DNA from: Myripristis murdjan
Taxonomy: Eukaryota; Chordata; Actinopteri; Holocentriformes; Holocentridae
Assembly (NCBI RefSeq): GCF_902150065.1
Contig: NC_043990.1
Location: 17,459,699-17,523,698 of the forward strand
Length of the DNA: 64,000 bases
Reading direction: 5' to 3'
Shown: piece after piece, positions 11,433-24,029 of the stretch
Layout: the number at the start of each line of letters is the position of its first letter
Position numbering within the stretch: the first letter of the stretch is position 1
The notes under the pieces: generated by a model
Told to the model about the DNA's origin: nothing
The model's input: only the letters and a program-made list of their open reading frames with translations
Databases searched by the model: none
Made by a program: the position numbers and the translations under genes

Positions 11433-12192
11433 ATGCACACCACGCAAAAGGACACGACTTATACGAAAATTTTTGTCGGGGGTCTACCCTACCACACCAC
11501 GGATTCAAGTCTCAGGAAATATTTTGAAGTGTTTGGCGAGATTGAAGAAGCGGTGGTTATTACCGACAGACAGACCGGCAAGTCTAGGGGTTATGGATTC
11601 GTAAGTATCAATCAATCACGCGTTTATTACACTTGCATCAGTTTTATCTTAAAATGTTAACTGTGAAACTTTGTGTTGCGCAGTTAAATGCGTGCCATCA
11701 CATGTTCTTGTTCATGAGGTTGCCGGTTGCTCTATTTCACAACATTTGACTCATAACGATACACGGGCAATCGTAGGATTTTTATGTTTTAATTTTCAGG
11801 CCCTGCTATCATTTGCTGTTGACTTGTGTTGAAATATCGCTCGGTGCAACTTGTTGCGCGCTGGTATGCGCCCTGACATGTTTCCAAACGAGCTGCACAC
11901 ACACTGACAATGTTGGCGGCGAAGAACAAACCTCATGATGTCTTTGTGTTGCGGAGCAATTTTATGAAACGGGTACAGTGTATTCATTATGGCGTTTTCT
12001 TCCGCTAAAGCGAACGATAACGCGCAAAAATGACAGGCGGCAACCATGACGCACCAGTCCGGTTTAAAACAGCCTGATGTTACCAGAAGAGCGGAGGGCA
12101 CAATGTGACCAGCTAGTCCATATTATATTCCACTTTCAGTTCAGCCACAATGTAAAAACATCTCTTTACTAGAAATGACAGACGATTCAGTC

Positions 12193-12243
<51 letters not shown>

Positions 12244-15200
12244 TGATTTACTTCTGCATTCTTCTGCAAACATTTATTTTGTTTGTATTGAGATATTGTT
12301 CTACATGTTTATTTTATTGGTTGTTTTTTGTTTGTTTTCTTACTTTTACTTTTATCATGTTCGAAATAAACTAAACTGACCATACACACACACCTACACA
12401 CATACAGGTAGATGCATAGTTAGATGCATGGGAGAACTGCCCCAAGTTGTTTCCACACATATTCACCTCTTAACAAAAAAGTTTTTTTTATGACATATTA
12501 GGTCTGCTCAGATGATGTTTAAGGATATTGAAAGAGTAATTTTGTCATAACTTGCCAATACATGATGTGAGCTGATTTATAGGTCTATCAGTATCTATAT
12601 GTTGACCCCGTCATAAAGCACTGTCTGCCTGCAGCCTCATCACTGCACAACACTGCAGCACTACGCCACTGGAGTGTTGTTGCACCGTAATATTCTTTGC
12701 ACTCATGCACATCACATGCATATATTATTCATGCTCCTTTTCTGTATTGTTTCCTCAAAACTGCCTCAGGCCAGACCAAGGAGGGTTAGTAGGTTGCTAA
12801 AGTGTCTGAGAGGAGACAGACCAGCCAGAATCAGTTTTGCAAAGCCCTGAGTCGGGTAGTAAAGTTGTGCTGCTGTAATGGGAGCCGTAATGGAGGGCCG
12901 GGCAGTCGTCTCACAGAGCAGCAGCAGGCTCCCATCCACCGCCGAACGTGTCAACACATCTCTAGAGGCAAAGTTGTGAACATTATGGATGTGTCTCTGT
13001 TGCCAAGTACCTGCTGCCTTAATGTCGCCGGCAGACACACACACACACAGACACACAGGATTAATTTACGCTCACAAGTATTTTGCTGCTTATGCACAGG
13101 CACACACATTCACATACAGTCCCAGCTTTCTCTTTCTGTCTTCATCGCCTTCTAACATACACACACATCATCCCATGAGTTCACAAGGCTTTAGACTTGA
13201 TCCATTGCCACATTCAGTGCTGCCAAGCCAGCCGATTGTCTCTGCAGGCCTCCTGGTGATGAAGTGTCAAGCTCACACACACACACACACACACACACAT
13301 GCCTTCAGTATAATCCAGCTCTAACCCATGTCTCCTCCTTTCTGTGTGTGCATGTGTCTCTTCTACAGGTGACGATGGCGGACCGCTCGGCCGCCGACCG
13401 GGCCTGTAAGGACCCAAACCCAATCATCGACGGCAGGAAGGCCAATGTCAACCTGGCCTACCTGGGGGCCAAGCCTCGGGTGATGCAGCCAGGTAAAGTC
13501 GACCAGTGGTAGGAAAATTATTTTTATGATTTTAACGGGGATGGAGAGCGCAAAGGATGAATACAGCACACAAAAGTCAGTTTATTTTCTACAACACAAG
13601 CCGCAAAAAGCTGTATGTTTTGCAGTTGGTGTTGAATAGTGGATGTGGTTGTTGGTTAGTGTCAAAATCAAGTCATGAATGAACGGAAAAGATCATAAGA
13701 TGAGGAAATCAAGAAGCATGTGTTGCACTTTCATTGATTTTAGAGGCGTTAAGGTAGTTTAATTCCATATAGTCGGCAGACCATACGGCTTTGTCCTCAC
13801 ATTGTTTCACAGGTTTCCTTTTTTGTTAGGAATCCCCAAGGGTATATTTAATTGTATCAGCAACATAGCGAACAAGAAAATCAAGTCATTTCTGCTCAAT
13901 GGTCCCTTCAGGGTTTTTTTTTCCTTCAGGAAATTAGTTCCTGCATGGCAACAGCACACAGGTTGTGAGGTTAGAAACACAGACTCGGGTTGAATTGAAG
14001 CTTAAGGTCATGCAGACATGACAGTTTCTTCAGTGGCTCCTTCTCTGTTTTCTGAAGTTTCCGTGTCCGTTTCAGGGTTTACCTTTGGTGTTCCCCAAAT
14101 TCACCCCGCGTTCATCCAAAGGCCTTATGGGTAAGTACTGAGAAGTCTACACGTTGTTCAGAGTAGAGTCAGGATGTACTAGTGAGAATTTTTTTTTTTA
14201 AATGGTGTGTTTTTTTTGTTTTTTTTTTACATGTTAATGTTAACCATTATCAATATGTACTGAATGGTAATTGACCCTTCCAGCCTGACTTTGTTTGATT
14301 TAACTTTATATTTCTTTCCAAACATAGAAAAAGGCTGATAATTCCAGGTGGATAATAAGTTTTGTTTAGTTTATTCCTTTATTACTGTCTACCAAAAAGC
14401 CAGACAAACTGCTTTTTCAAGGTTTGCCTGTTTGTGTGAATGTGTGTGTGTGTGTGTGTGTATTGTGTGGTGTGCATGAATCCTTAGAGTTTTAGTGTGT
14501 GTGTGTGTGTGTGTGCTGAGTGGACAATGATGGAAAGTTCCAGCCTGACTCAATGTTATCTATCTTTCTTTGGTCCGACAGGCTCGATCTCGGTTAAGCT
14601 AACTGTGCTGGTTTGTGGAATAGTTCTGCGAACATAATCACAGATCAGAGAAAGGAATTACCTGTAGACTCAAACACACACAAACAAGCTCTCAAAATGG
14701 TGATTATAGATGCATGTACGTTGGTTTCTGTTTCATTTTGGTTTTTGACTTTTTTTTTTATTTTATTTTATTTTTCTTATTTTATTTGAATAGAACTTAG
14801 AGCTTTGTGTGCAGTTATGAAGTGGTGTTGTTAGCTAAACCGTGTGCTTTCTACTTTAATGACAAAAAAAAAAAAAAAAAAAAAAAAAAGCTGGATTGAC
14901 TGATTTTTTTTTTTTGGGTGTTCTTTTTCCTTTTTTTTTTTTGTGGAAGAGTGTTAACTTTGCCGGGGGGAGCAAAGTATTTTGTTTTGTTTTCATTTTA
15001 ATGCTTTTGTGCTGTAGCTTGTGGTTGACCTGTTTTGTCTAACAGGATGTGCTTTTCATGTGTTTCTGGCTGTCTTGTTGGAGTGAGTGGTGAATTTTCT
15101 GTGTGATTTATTTCATTTCATGTCGTTTTATTTCTCCCATCCCTCACACCATCCTCGCCCTGTCCCTTAGAAATAACACGGCCTCATCACTCCACTGCTT

Positions 15201-15586
15201 GTGCGTGCTCAGCATCTTCCTGGCGTTTCCTTACATTAACACGTTCGGTCGACAAAGTCACCGTCACAGCACTTCTCTTTTTAGGAGCCCCTTATTGCCT
15301 CTGTCTTGCTCCTTCTGCCTTTCTGTCATCTCTTTGCCATCCTCTGTGTGTGTGCTCTCCTTCCCCTCTGTCTTTACACCTGCATCTCTCACTCTTTTTC
15401 TTATTCTCTCCCCATCTCCCCTCTTATATTTCACATCACACTCCTCCCAAATGTTGCCTTGCACTGTTTCCTGGCCAGAAATGTCAATATACATATATAA
15501 ATTATCTCGAAGAGCAGCAGGCCTTGCGTTTGAGTGGAAGGCCACAACCAAACTGTGGGACCATTCACTCAGGAAAACACCATGTT

Positions 15587-15644
<58 letters not shown>

Positions 15645-15747
15645 ATGTATGCATTAAGGGTCTGTGAGTTCTAGCCATTGTTGTTTGTGCATTTGCATGT
15701 GTCAGTACAGGTGTATGTGCCTGGTTAGGGTCCATATGTTTTAAGTA

Positions 15748-15790
<43 letters not shown>

Positions 15791-15940
15791 GTGTGTGTGT
15801 GTGCACATACACGAGTGGCCACATGCACGCGCGTTTTCAGAGGCCAGCTCAGCTCAGCTCAGCGCACCGAAGTCTCCAATGTGACACAAACAAATGTCTG
15901 GATGCCACAGTGCGTTCTCTCTCTCTGTCTCTCTCTCTCT

Positions 15941-15982
<42 letters not shown>

Positions 15983-18790
15983 CCCTCTCTCTCTCTCTCT
16001 TTCTCTCTGTCTCTCTCTCTCTTTCTCTCCATCTTTCTCTGTCTTTCTGTCTCTCTCTCTCTCTCGCTCTTATTCTCTCTCTGAACAAGCTTTCGTCACA
16101 TGGGCTCGTGGTGTTAAGGAAAACAAACGCAGCCATTGTGCCACACAAAGCCCCGAATGCTGACGCTGCAGTCGCATGAAGCTGTGTTGTATGTGGCAGG
16201 GGGTGGGGGGGGGGGGGGGCGGGGGGTGGGGGGGTCCGGTGGGGGTGAGAAGGGTGCAGTGATGTCGCTCTCACTGTCATGTAAGAGCAAGATGGGGGGG
16301 CTTAAAAACGCTCAGGTGGGTGTTCAGTGGTTCTCCAGTGTCCATCAGCGCCAACACATGAACACATGCATCCTGAGGTCCACGCCATCAGTCCATGTCG
16401 CTCATCATCACATAGTGTCACATAGAGTTTTCCCCTCACAGTTTGCACATGAAGTAGATGATGCTTTCAGATCTGTGTGACAAGTGCCATGCAAGGGAAC
16501 CTGATCCACATGCACTGCAAAAAATCAGAGCTCAGTCCTGCTGCACCTTTTAACTGAGGCCAGAGCCACCTGTTTCCAGCCGTAATAACAATCAAAGCTG
16601 AACGGGCCCTCGCATCTCCAGCATGTCAGAGGGAGCAGCAGCCATGGTTTCGCTAATGTAGACCAAACACTGTAAAGATATACATTTTCATGACTACTGG
16701 AGTACATTGTGTTGCGGCACAGCAAATGTAGGCTACACACTTTAAATTTCACATAAAATCAAAGGAGGTTTGTAGCTTAAGGCCTCACTTCCTGTTGCCA
16801 GTAGCTGGCGCTACAACTACGACTCAATATTGGCATGTAGATGTCTTCAGGCCTGGATTCTCATCCAGCTTGTGACGTTTGGGGCAGATTGGACAATGTG
16901 AGGTCAAGTTGCAGGTTCCTCTTTTATGGCGAAACATGCAAATGTGCCGTATTACCATGACAACTTCCTGTTTCATGGCAAAGCATGGAAATTGGCCCCC
17001 ACGTGATGTGCAGGGTGTTCCACGAAAACTCAAAAACTGTGCAATTTATCCTCACACAGATCTTTAGATTTCACAGATCAAATTAGAAGTCACAGGCAAA
17101 ATCTCCAAGAGGCGTTTACACGCAGTAAATTCAAAATGGCCGGCTTCCTGTTGGAGTTTGTGTATGACCCCAAGAGACTTTTGCACATCTGGAGATGTTA
17201 CATCTGCCTACCAAATTTTGTGCAGCTATGTCAAATTTAAAAGTGGGGCTTTGTCTTTGAAATTTGTTAGGGGGCGCTCTCAAGCCCATTTGCCACACCC
17301 AAGCCCAAGACCCATAACTGATATATATTTTAGCAACTTCAGATGCATGCGCAAAGTTTCCCCTTGCACCTCAAAAAAGTGTCTAAATAGGAAAAATTAA
17401 AAACAGAATAATAATCCCAACAGATTTAACAGTGTCTTCCACCACTCGGTGCTCAGGCCTTAAATATGACATATAAGAACTGACTATCAATGGCTTGGTG
17501 CATGCACGTAGACACATGTGGCTGCATGCAAATACACACACACACACACACACATATTACCTTGTGCACACACACTCGTACTTATGCAGCTGTGTACATG
17601 TGCACCCTCCCTCAGTATTTGTCACCAGTGTCACCCATGAGGTGTGTGTGGTGGACCTTTATTTAGCCTTGAACTTCAATGACCGCTGGGTTGTAGAAGC
17701 ACAGCATTCCAGCCGAAACAGACACACACACACACACACACACACACACATTCACATGCACACACACTCAGACACACTGTAGGTACTGTGGAACATGTTT
17801 TCACAATGAAGCCACGCAGTCACAGTGGGTATTTTTAAATCTTATATTATCACCATCTCTAGGGAAAAGAGGGTATTTTTTAATGGGAGGGCATATTGGA
17901 TGGGTCAGCCAGAGCTTCGCTTCCCATGGCTAAAAAATATGCTGTGCTATGTGTGGTTGTGTGTGTGCAAGTGCTCGTGTGTGTGTGTGTGTGTGTATGT
18001 ATGTGAATCTACCCTGGTGGGCAGTGCTGTACCATCCCATGGCCAGTGCAGGGTCAGGAATCTGAGACACTGACGGTTCAACCCAGAATGCACCGAGCCT
18101 GGATTTGATTTCGAGGACCAATCGAGACGGGTGCATACCACTGGACGTCCCCTATATGACGTGTTAACAAGCAAAAAATTATTTCTATAGGCTCCAGCCG
18201 CTATAGTCATATACCAACACATAGCTGTTGAGAGCTTTAGATGTTGATATGATCCTTTATGTGATGTAGATCTCATCCAACACACTATGGAGAAAACATG
18301 TCACGCTTAGATGATCATTTATAACCAGCAAGAAACAGCTTCAGTCCATTTCCAGGCCTAAAATGTAGAGGTATTTATTACTCTAACGCAATAGCACACA
18401 CAAGGGAGAAACCCATATATCATGGTCCCAGAAGATTATTGTTGTCATTATTATTGCTGTTGTGATTATTAATGTCATTAAATGATAGCCTCAATGTGAT
18501 TTAGTTCTCTCAAAAAAATGTGAAAACTTTAATTAAGTAGTATTTTGTCGGTTTTCTGGAAGAGATGGGTCAGATGGCAGTTCATTTTAGATTAAACTGG
18601 TTAAAATTAAGGTAAAAATAGAGGTTTTGTGGTTCAGAAATGTATGAATCTCTAAGCAGAGTTTAATATCTGTAAGCATGAATCACTAATTTTGTAAGTA
18701 GTTGTATCAGTGACTCAGCACTTTGTTTCACCTAGTGAGGAAACAAATCACAATGACTGTGCATAAGGTACTGGGTTGCACAATGTGTGT

Positions 18791-18828
<38 letters not shown>

Positions 18829-21484
18829 GTCCAGTCGAACATCGGTGAGTTAACGTCATTCACCTCCAAAACAATGGAGATTCCTCCCAACACACTGTTA
18901 GTCAACTTTATTACTATTAATAGATTCGCTGACCAGAAAAATCATCCAGTCTGTTTTTTTTTTGTTTGTTTTCTTTTGTTTTTGTTTTTGTAATTCAGCC
19001 AACTTTAGGGGTGGCGTCCTGTAAAATATAAAAGGAAACATGCCTCACCCTGCTAACCTTAAAGAATTTCATTAGCGTGTGTCTCAAGGCGAGTTTTAGT
19101 ATCACATGACGATCAAAATGTTGTTTCGGATGCTTCTCCACGTAATTCTGGCCACAGCACCGACTTCCTTCAGCCGATAGTGGTTTTCAGAAACCCCTTT
19201 GGCCCATCGTTAGCGTGTGTCTGTGTGTGTCCTTGTGTTTTTTGCAGTGCTGCATGTGTAACCTAACCAAGCCTCTGTGTAGTGGTGTGGGAGGTAGAGC
19301 CGTGTCTGTGTGCACACACACATCAGCATTATGTGCCAAGTCTGAGGCATCTGACAACGACGTCACCAGATCCTCAGCGACCTTTGCCTTGACTGACAGT
19401 CACACCAAACCTCCACATGCCCACATTCACACCCCCCCACCCCCTCGCTGTTTTATGTCCTTTGGGTTGAGTGATTGTGCCGTGTCCTTGTTGTTGCTGT
19501 TGTTTTTGTAATCGGTCCAGTCGAGGTGGACTATTTTTATATATTTCTTCCTCCCTGACGCCTTTGTTTGTACAACTTGCTGTTTTTCCTGTTTTTCTCT
19601 GGGTCCACTGTTTTGGTTGAGATGTGATTGGATTGGATAATAGAGTGCTGACAATAGGGTTGCCACGATAGATCCTGCCTTTCACTCTTAACATTTTCTG
19701 CATCCCCTTCCTTCTCTCCCAATCCAGACTCCAATCTGACCACCTGAACATTATTCATACCTCCTCCCTCACTCGATTGTTTTATTATTTGGTCTCCTTG
19801 ATTTTCTCTCAACAGCTTTTCGAGCCTTCTTAGAGTGCATCATTCAAACCATCCTACAGGCACATACACGCTCATCAGAAACCCAGCTAACCACGAGCAG
19901 TTGTGTGCAGCAAATATAAAACTGTTTCCAGCAATTTGTCAAGCTCTTTGCCTCTCATTCCATTTGAATTAAAGCGAGATTCAATTTGATTAGATTTTAC
20001 TTTTATCTCATAAAGGGTAAGGAGGGCTGTCGGGGTAAATCTGCTTTTTTTTCACGGGCAGGACATCAAAGGCTGAAAATCACACGAAGAGTTCAGCTTC
20101 TAAGTTGTTCCTTCTTGGTTCCCCTAGTCATAAGTTGGCATCCTTCCCTGAACCAGTAGTGTAAGTTTCAAAAGCTCCCATCGTGCTCGCTGTCCAACAG
20201 AGAGTTTCCAGGCCTTATAGAGTATGGGGGTGGGATATGACTATGTCATGGAGGGCAGAATGTGCTCATTGTTCTTGATTGCTTATTTAATCGAAACATC
20301 CCTCTGGGTGCAGAGCCTAGCCCCCCTCAGCCCCCTCTGCCCCCCCACCCCCACCCGGCTCTTTGTCCCAACACAGAGGGGGAAATGGCCAGCAGCGTCC
20401 TTTTTGAAAACTGTCCAGCTGTCAAAGTGGCAGTGACATTTTCACAATGCTTCCCTGGGCTCATCCTCTATCCGCACCCGCGCCCCTGGTGCTATAAGCC
20501 CCCCCCCACCCTCCCACCGCCCTCCCGCGAGCAGGGGATGGCACCAGAGCCAAATCCACATGTGACCAACAGACAAGCACAGACGAGCTGCAGATTACTG
20601 CTCTCTATCTTCTCCCCTCCTTTTCCTCCCTCCATCCCTCTGCCTCTCTCTGCCTCTCTTTCTCCACAACCACAAACAAGTTCAGAAGTGACCAAAACTC
20701 CCACATGAAACCTGTCTGCCAGTTTCCCACAACACAACCCATTAGAGGAGATGACATCATGACTTGTGCTTAAGCCCCTCCAAACTTAATCAGAGAATTG
20801 TCCAATAGGTGTGAATGACTCAGAGGTTAAATAAGCAGCCTCTGGGCTTTCAAAGATTCCCTCACCTTCAGATCTTCTTTTCACAGAGAGATCTCTATTT
20901 TGGCAACCCTATATTGTTCTAATCCCTACTACTAGCAGGCATTTCCTTGGTGTTCTTGACTGGTGGATTGGACTTGGGCTGGGTGGTGTGGGGGGGCGCT
21001 TGGCCGCAGTGTGGTTGAGTTGGGTTTGGGGTTAGGATGGGGGCTCCTACTCAGACTGGGGGTTTGGTGCACGCTGCTGGTGTCAGCTCAGGAATCCAAC
21101 TAACCTTTGGTACGTGTGTGTTTGTCCTGCAGGATCCCGGCCCACTATGTGTACCCTCAGGCCTTCATGCAGCCCAGTGTGGTCATCCCACACGTACAGC
21201 CCACAGCTGCCACCTCTGCCACTGCCTCCTCCCCCTACATCGACTACACTGGAGCCGCCTACGCGCAGTATTCTGCCGCCGCGGCCAGTGCCGCCGCCGC
21301 CGCCGCATATGAGCAGTATCCCTACGCTGCCTCCCCGGCTGCCGCAGGGTATGTGGCCACCGCCGGGTACGGCTACGCGGTCCAACAGCCTTTAGCCACC
21401 GCTGCCCCGGGGTCAGCTGCCGCTGCAGCTGCTGCCTTCGGTCAGTACCAGCCCCAGCAGCTGCAAGCCGACCGCATGCAATAG
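11433..21484 (+). CDS. rbm24: RNA-binding protein 24
   Basis: Exons are 11433-11600, 13369-13492, 14076-14130 and 21133-21484 (TAG), 232 residues, close to the 236 of human RBM24. The single RRM spans about residues 11-88, with RNP2 KIFVGGLP and RNP1 KSRGYGFV; intron 1 cuts inside RNP1 after GYGF. The C-terminal half is Ala/Tyr-rich ([25 protein letters not shown], polyalanine runs) and ends QLQADRMQ, diagnostic for RBM24. RBM24 binds GU-rich RNA, drives inclusion of muscle exons, controls mRNA stability and is needed for heart and skeletal muscle sarcomere formation. The start [12 protein letters not shown] is identical to the family start. Intron 3 is 7 kb and packed with TG, CT and G runs plus an old interspersed repeat. 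Fish can have two co-orthologues (rbm24a/b); I cannot tell which this is. Confidence 0.97.
12197..12241. repeat. (CA)n microsatellite
   Basis: A pure CA run of about 22 units in rbm24 intron 1. Confidence 0.95.
14863..14889. repeat. poly(A) run
   Basis: A run of 27 A in rbm24 intron 3, in a neighbourhood that also has long T runs. It may be the tail of an old retroposed copy, but no body can be seen. Confidence 0.8.
15589..15804 (+). repeat. two long (TG)n tracts in rbm24 intron 3
   Basis: There is a TG tract at 15589-15643 and a second at 15750-15804 with TA interruptions, separated by unique TG-biased sequence. On the transcript these are long (UG)n runs. Confidence 0.9.
15915..16082 (+). 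repeat. long imperfect (CT)n tract
   Basis: About 170 bases of CT with scattered TTTC, TGTC and CCCT variants on the transcribed strand of rbm24 intron 3. It is an extended polypyrimidine tract and a possible H-DNA former. Confidence 0.95.
16199..16245 (+). repeat. G-run cluster, candidate G-quadruplex
   Basis: Some 47 bases, nearly all G, in several runs split by single T or C and one short tccggt break. It lies about 115 bases after the CT tract, in rbm24 intron 3. Confidence 0.85.
16775..17463. repeat. teleost interspersed repeat of the 'cacttcctgttg' type
   Basis: The segment begins cctcacttcctgttgccagt, has the inner phrases gtagatgtcttcaggcc, cttcctgtttcatggc and agggggcgctct, and ends ccactcggtgctcaggcct. 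I recognise these phrases from a repeat spread through many percomorph genomes. It has no coding capacity and its class is unsettled. This copy is diverged and lies in rbm24 intron 3. Confidence 0.7.
18784..18826 (+). repeat. (TG)n microsatellite
   Basis: A TG run with one TA interruption in rbm24 intron 3. A shorter run lies at about 17971-17996. Confidence 0.9.
20802..20835 (+). promoter_or_regulatory. CCAAT / AP-1 / TATA-like cluster in rbm24 intron 3
   Basis: CCAAT (20802-20806), TGACTCA (20816-20822) and TTAAATAAG (20827-20835) follow each other in a promoter-like spacing about 300 bases before the last exon. The element could be an internal promoter or an enhancer. No start site or new open frame supports it, so this is only a candidate. 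Confidence 0.2.
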
Positions 21485-23008
21485 CAGCCACTGCAACCAT
21501 TGGACATGCAGGGGGAGGACGCCTGCCCCCGACCCCAGGTGATTGGTCACGAGAAGGAGCAGCGAACGAAAAGGAAGAGGGACTGGCCTTAAGAGTGGCC
21601 GTGTCAGGTCGCGCTGGCAAGGTGGTGGTGATGATGATGATGGTGGTGGTGATGGTGGTAGTGATGATGATGGTGAGGTGGGAACTTCATACAGTAGCTT
21701 TCCAACTTGCTGTGCTTCAACCAAAAAATATGAAAAAACTCGAAGAACAAATTAAGGAAGATGATTTACTATTATCATTGTTGTTGTTATTACAATTATT
21801 ATTATCATTACTATTATCATTGTAGTAGAGTACTTATTTCTAGAGACGACATGCAGGAACTAATCCCTGTGGTTGGTATAGTGTTAACTAAGCCTTTAAA
21901 GTCCCATTGCTGTCTATAACGTTAGTTTAGGAAACTGTTCTCTTTTCACGGGACAAAAGTGTTCCTAAAGTGTTTTTTTAGTTCTTTGATGCCCTCATAA
22001 CATATATTTATTATTGTTATCATTACATATCGGGGGCTCTTACTGTTTTTTTTTTTTTTTTTTTTTTTTTTTGTCTTTTCAAGTGCATTTTTTGGAGTTA
22101 ATATTTTCTGATAATCAGGGAAATGGAACCGTTTTCCAGTGTGTTAGCTATTATTATGCGACCTCTGTCAGGAAGTAGGGAGGAGAGAGGAGTTGAAGAG
22201 TCGTAAACTCATGGTGTCACATTTTGAAGAACTACCTTTTTATCTTCCTGATGCTGAATGTCCCTTTTTTTACTCTGTGTTTCAACCTCTTGACCTATGC
22301 AAAGCAAACAAATCACCAGGAGACAGAAACACTGCAGGAAAAAAAGAAAAAAAAAAAAGAAAAACTGAAAATGTCATCAACTCTTTGACTCTTGGACTAA
22401 AGGGGCTTGGTGAACGACACAAAGGCACTCACAAAGGAAGAGGTTGAAAATGGCTCCAGACAATGAGAACACTAATCAGTTGCTTTTCTTTTTTTTTCAC
22501 ACGTTTCACTCACACATGTGCACAGACACAGACGATCCACCCACAGAGTTGCACACATAGCGGTCAAAGACAAAGGCACCAGGCGTGTTTCTCCCTGGCT
22601 CTGCGCTTCGGGATGGAGTTTGGGATAGAGAGCGAGAGAGAGAGAGAGAGAGAGAAAGAGAAAGAGAGAGAAAGAGGGAGAGAGCAGCTGCTGGTGGGGG
22701 AGGGAGGGAGGGAGGGTGGGAGGTGGAGGGAACAGCGCCACACAGACGGATCACTCTGGAAAGAACGCATCACTTGTGCTCGTTTGTTGAGCTGTCACAT
22801 TTTAATCCCTGGGCCCATTTGGGAACCAACTCTACACCGCTTCCCCCCACCCACCCAAACGCCACCCCCTTCTCTCTCATACCCCCCCTCCCACCACACA
22901 CACACACACACACACACACACACCAGAGCCCCAGCCATTGAGCCCTGCCCCTGTCAGCACTTCCACCTCTGTGCTACGGTCTGTGGGGAGGTTGGTGTCA
23001 GGTACACA

Positions 23009-23044
<36 letters not shown>

Positions 23045-23998
23045 CCCCCCATCTCTTTCACCAAAGCCACCCCAACAAGTGGCCTGCCTCATGTCTCAGA
23101 AATATGGGGTGCAGAGGAAGGGCGTGGGTCTGCTCGCTCTTTGACAGGATGTGGGTCCTGCTCCGTGTGCCTTACATTTTTACTGCTATTTAAGAGAAAA
23201 ACTTAAAAAAAAAAAAGAAAAAAGAAAAGAGAAATCTACTATTTAAGATAGGCTATTTATTTTGAGAGTTGACTATGTCGACACTCTAAGAGTAGAGACT
23301 TAGTGGCGGTACTGTATTAATAATATTATTATGTACTCATCTCAAGGCATATATAAGTTATTGATTAGTTTTAGTTGTAATATTATTATAATAATTATTA
23401 TTATTATCATTATTAACATACTCAACCAAAAATGTTGATGTAAGAGTTATTTAAGATACAATTCTGTCATGTGCACTGTACAATTATATATATATATATT
23501 TTTGCCTTTTGAATCTTTAGAACATGACATTAAATATTGGTTAGCTTAATGCCTTTTGTATGGAAAACCCTTATTTAAATGCAGGCCTGTTTGCATGCAG
23601 ATTGTTCTCTGCCTCTTCTATGTTTAGAGCTGTTGAAAAAATGATGAGAAAATGCAAAAAAATAATACAGACAAAAACGAGCAAAAACGCTGCTTTCTCC
23701 ATTAGAATGTATGGTTGTCGTCAAGGTTTCAGTAGCTGTGCTTCTTTTGCTTTTAATATTCATCAGATGGGCTATTTTACACTGTTGGGAATTTTTATAC
23801 TTGAACTATTTCTTACAAGGGAAAATATGAAAAAATAAATGACAAAAAAACTTTTTAAGGAAGCTTTTCAGTGTCACTGGATGAAGGCATGTAAAATGTT
23901 ACTATTTAAATGCAAAGGTCCTGTTGGTATTAAAAACTTTATTTCAGAAATTCAATATTTACTCAAAATTGGAATAAAATGTTCTATATTTAAAGCGC
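21485..23998 (+). other. rbm24: rbm24 3'UTR
   Basis: A long AT-rich untranslated region. It starts with GTGGTGATGATG repeats (21620-21680), then a T run at 22050-22071, a GA run (22628-22682), CA runs (22897-22923 and 23011-23042) and a TA run (23484-23500). Late candidate poly(A) signals are AATAAA at 23834-23839 and 23973-23978. UG- and AU-rich stretches fit post-transcriptional control. The exact end is inferred from the last signal. Confidence 0.6.
23973..23978 (+). terminator. rbm24: distal poly(A) signal of rbm24
   Basis: This AATAAA is the last one before the intergenic region. A second candidate lies at 23834-23839. Confidence 0.5.
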
Positions 23999-24029
23999 TT
24001 GGTGATGTTTCTTTTCACACTCTGGTGAA

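Noticed and set aside
19027-19035. Perfect TATAAAAGG in rbm24 intron 3
   Set aside because: No start site, CpG rise or open frame follows. A single TATA-like 9-mer is expected by chance in AT-rich intron.
21183-21724. Open frames on - over rbm24 exon 4
   Set aside because: They are shadows of a GC-rich alanine-coding exon.
22463-23206. Open frame of 247 residues on +
   Set aside because: It lies in the rbm24 3'UTR and is built of GA and CA repeats (Glu/Arg and His/Thr runs). No family resemblance and no splice support.
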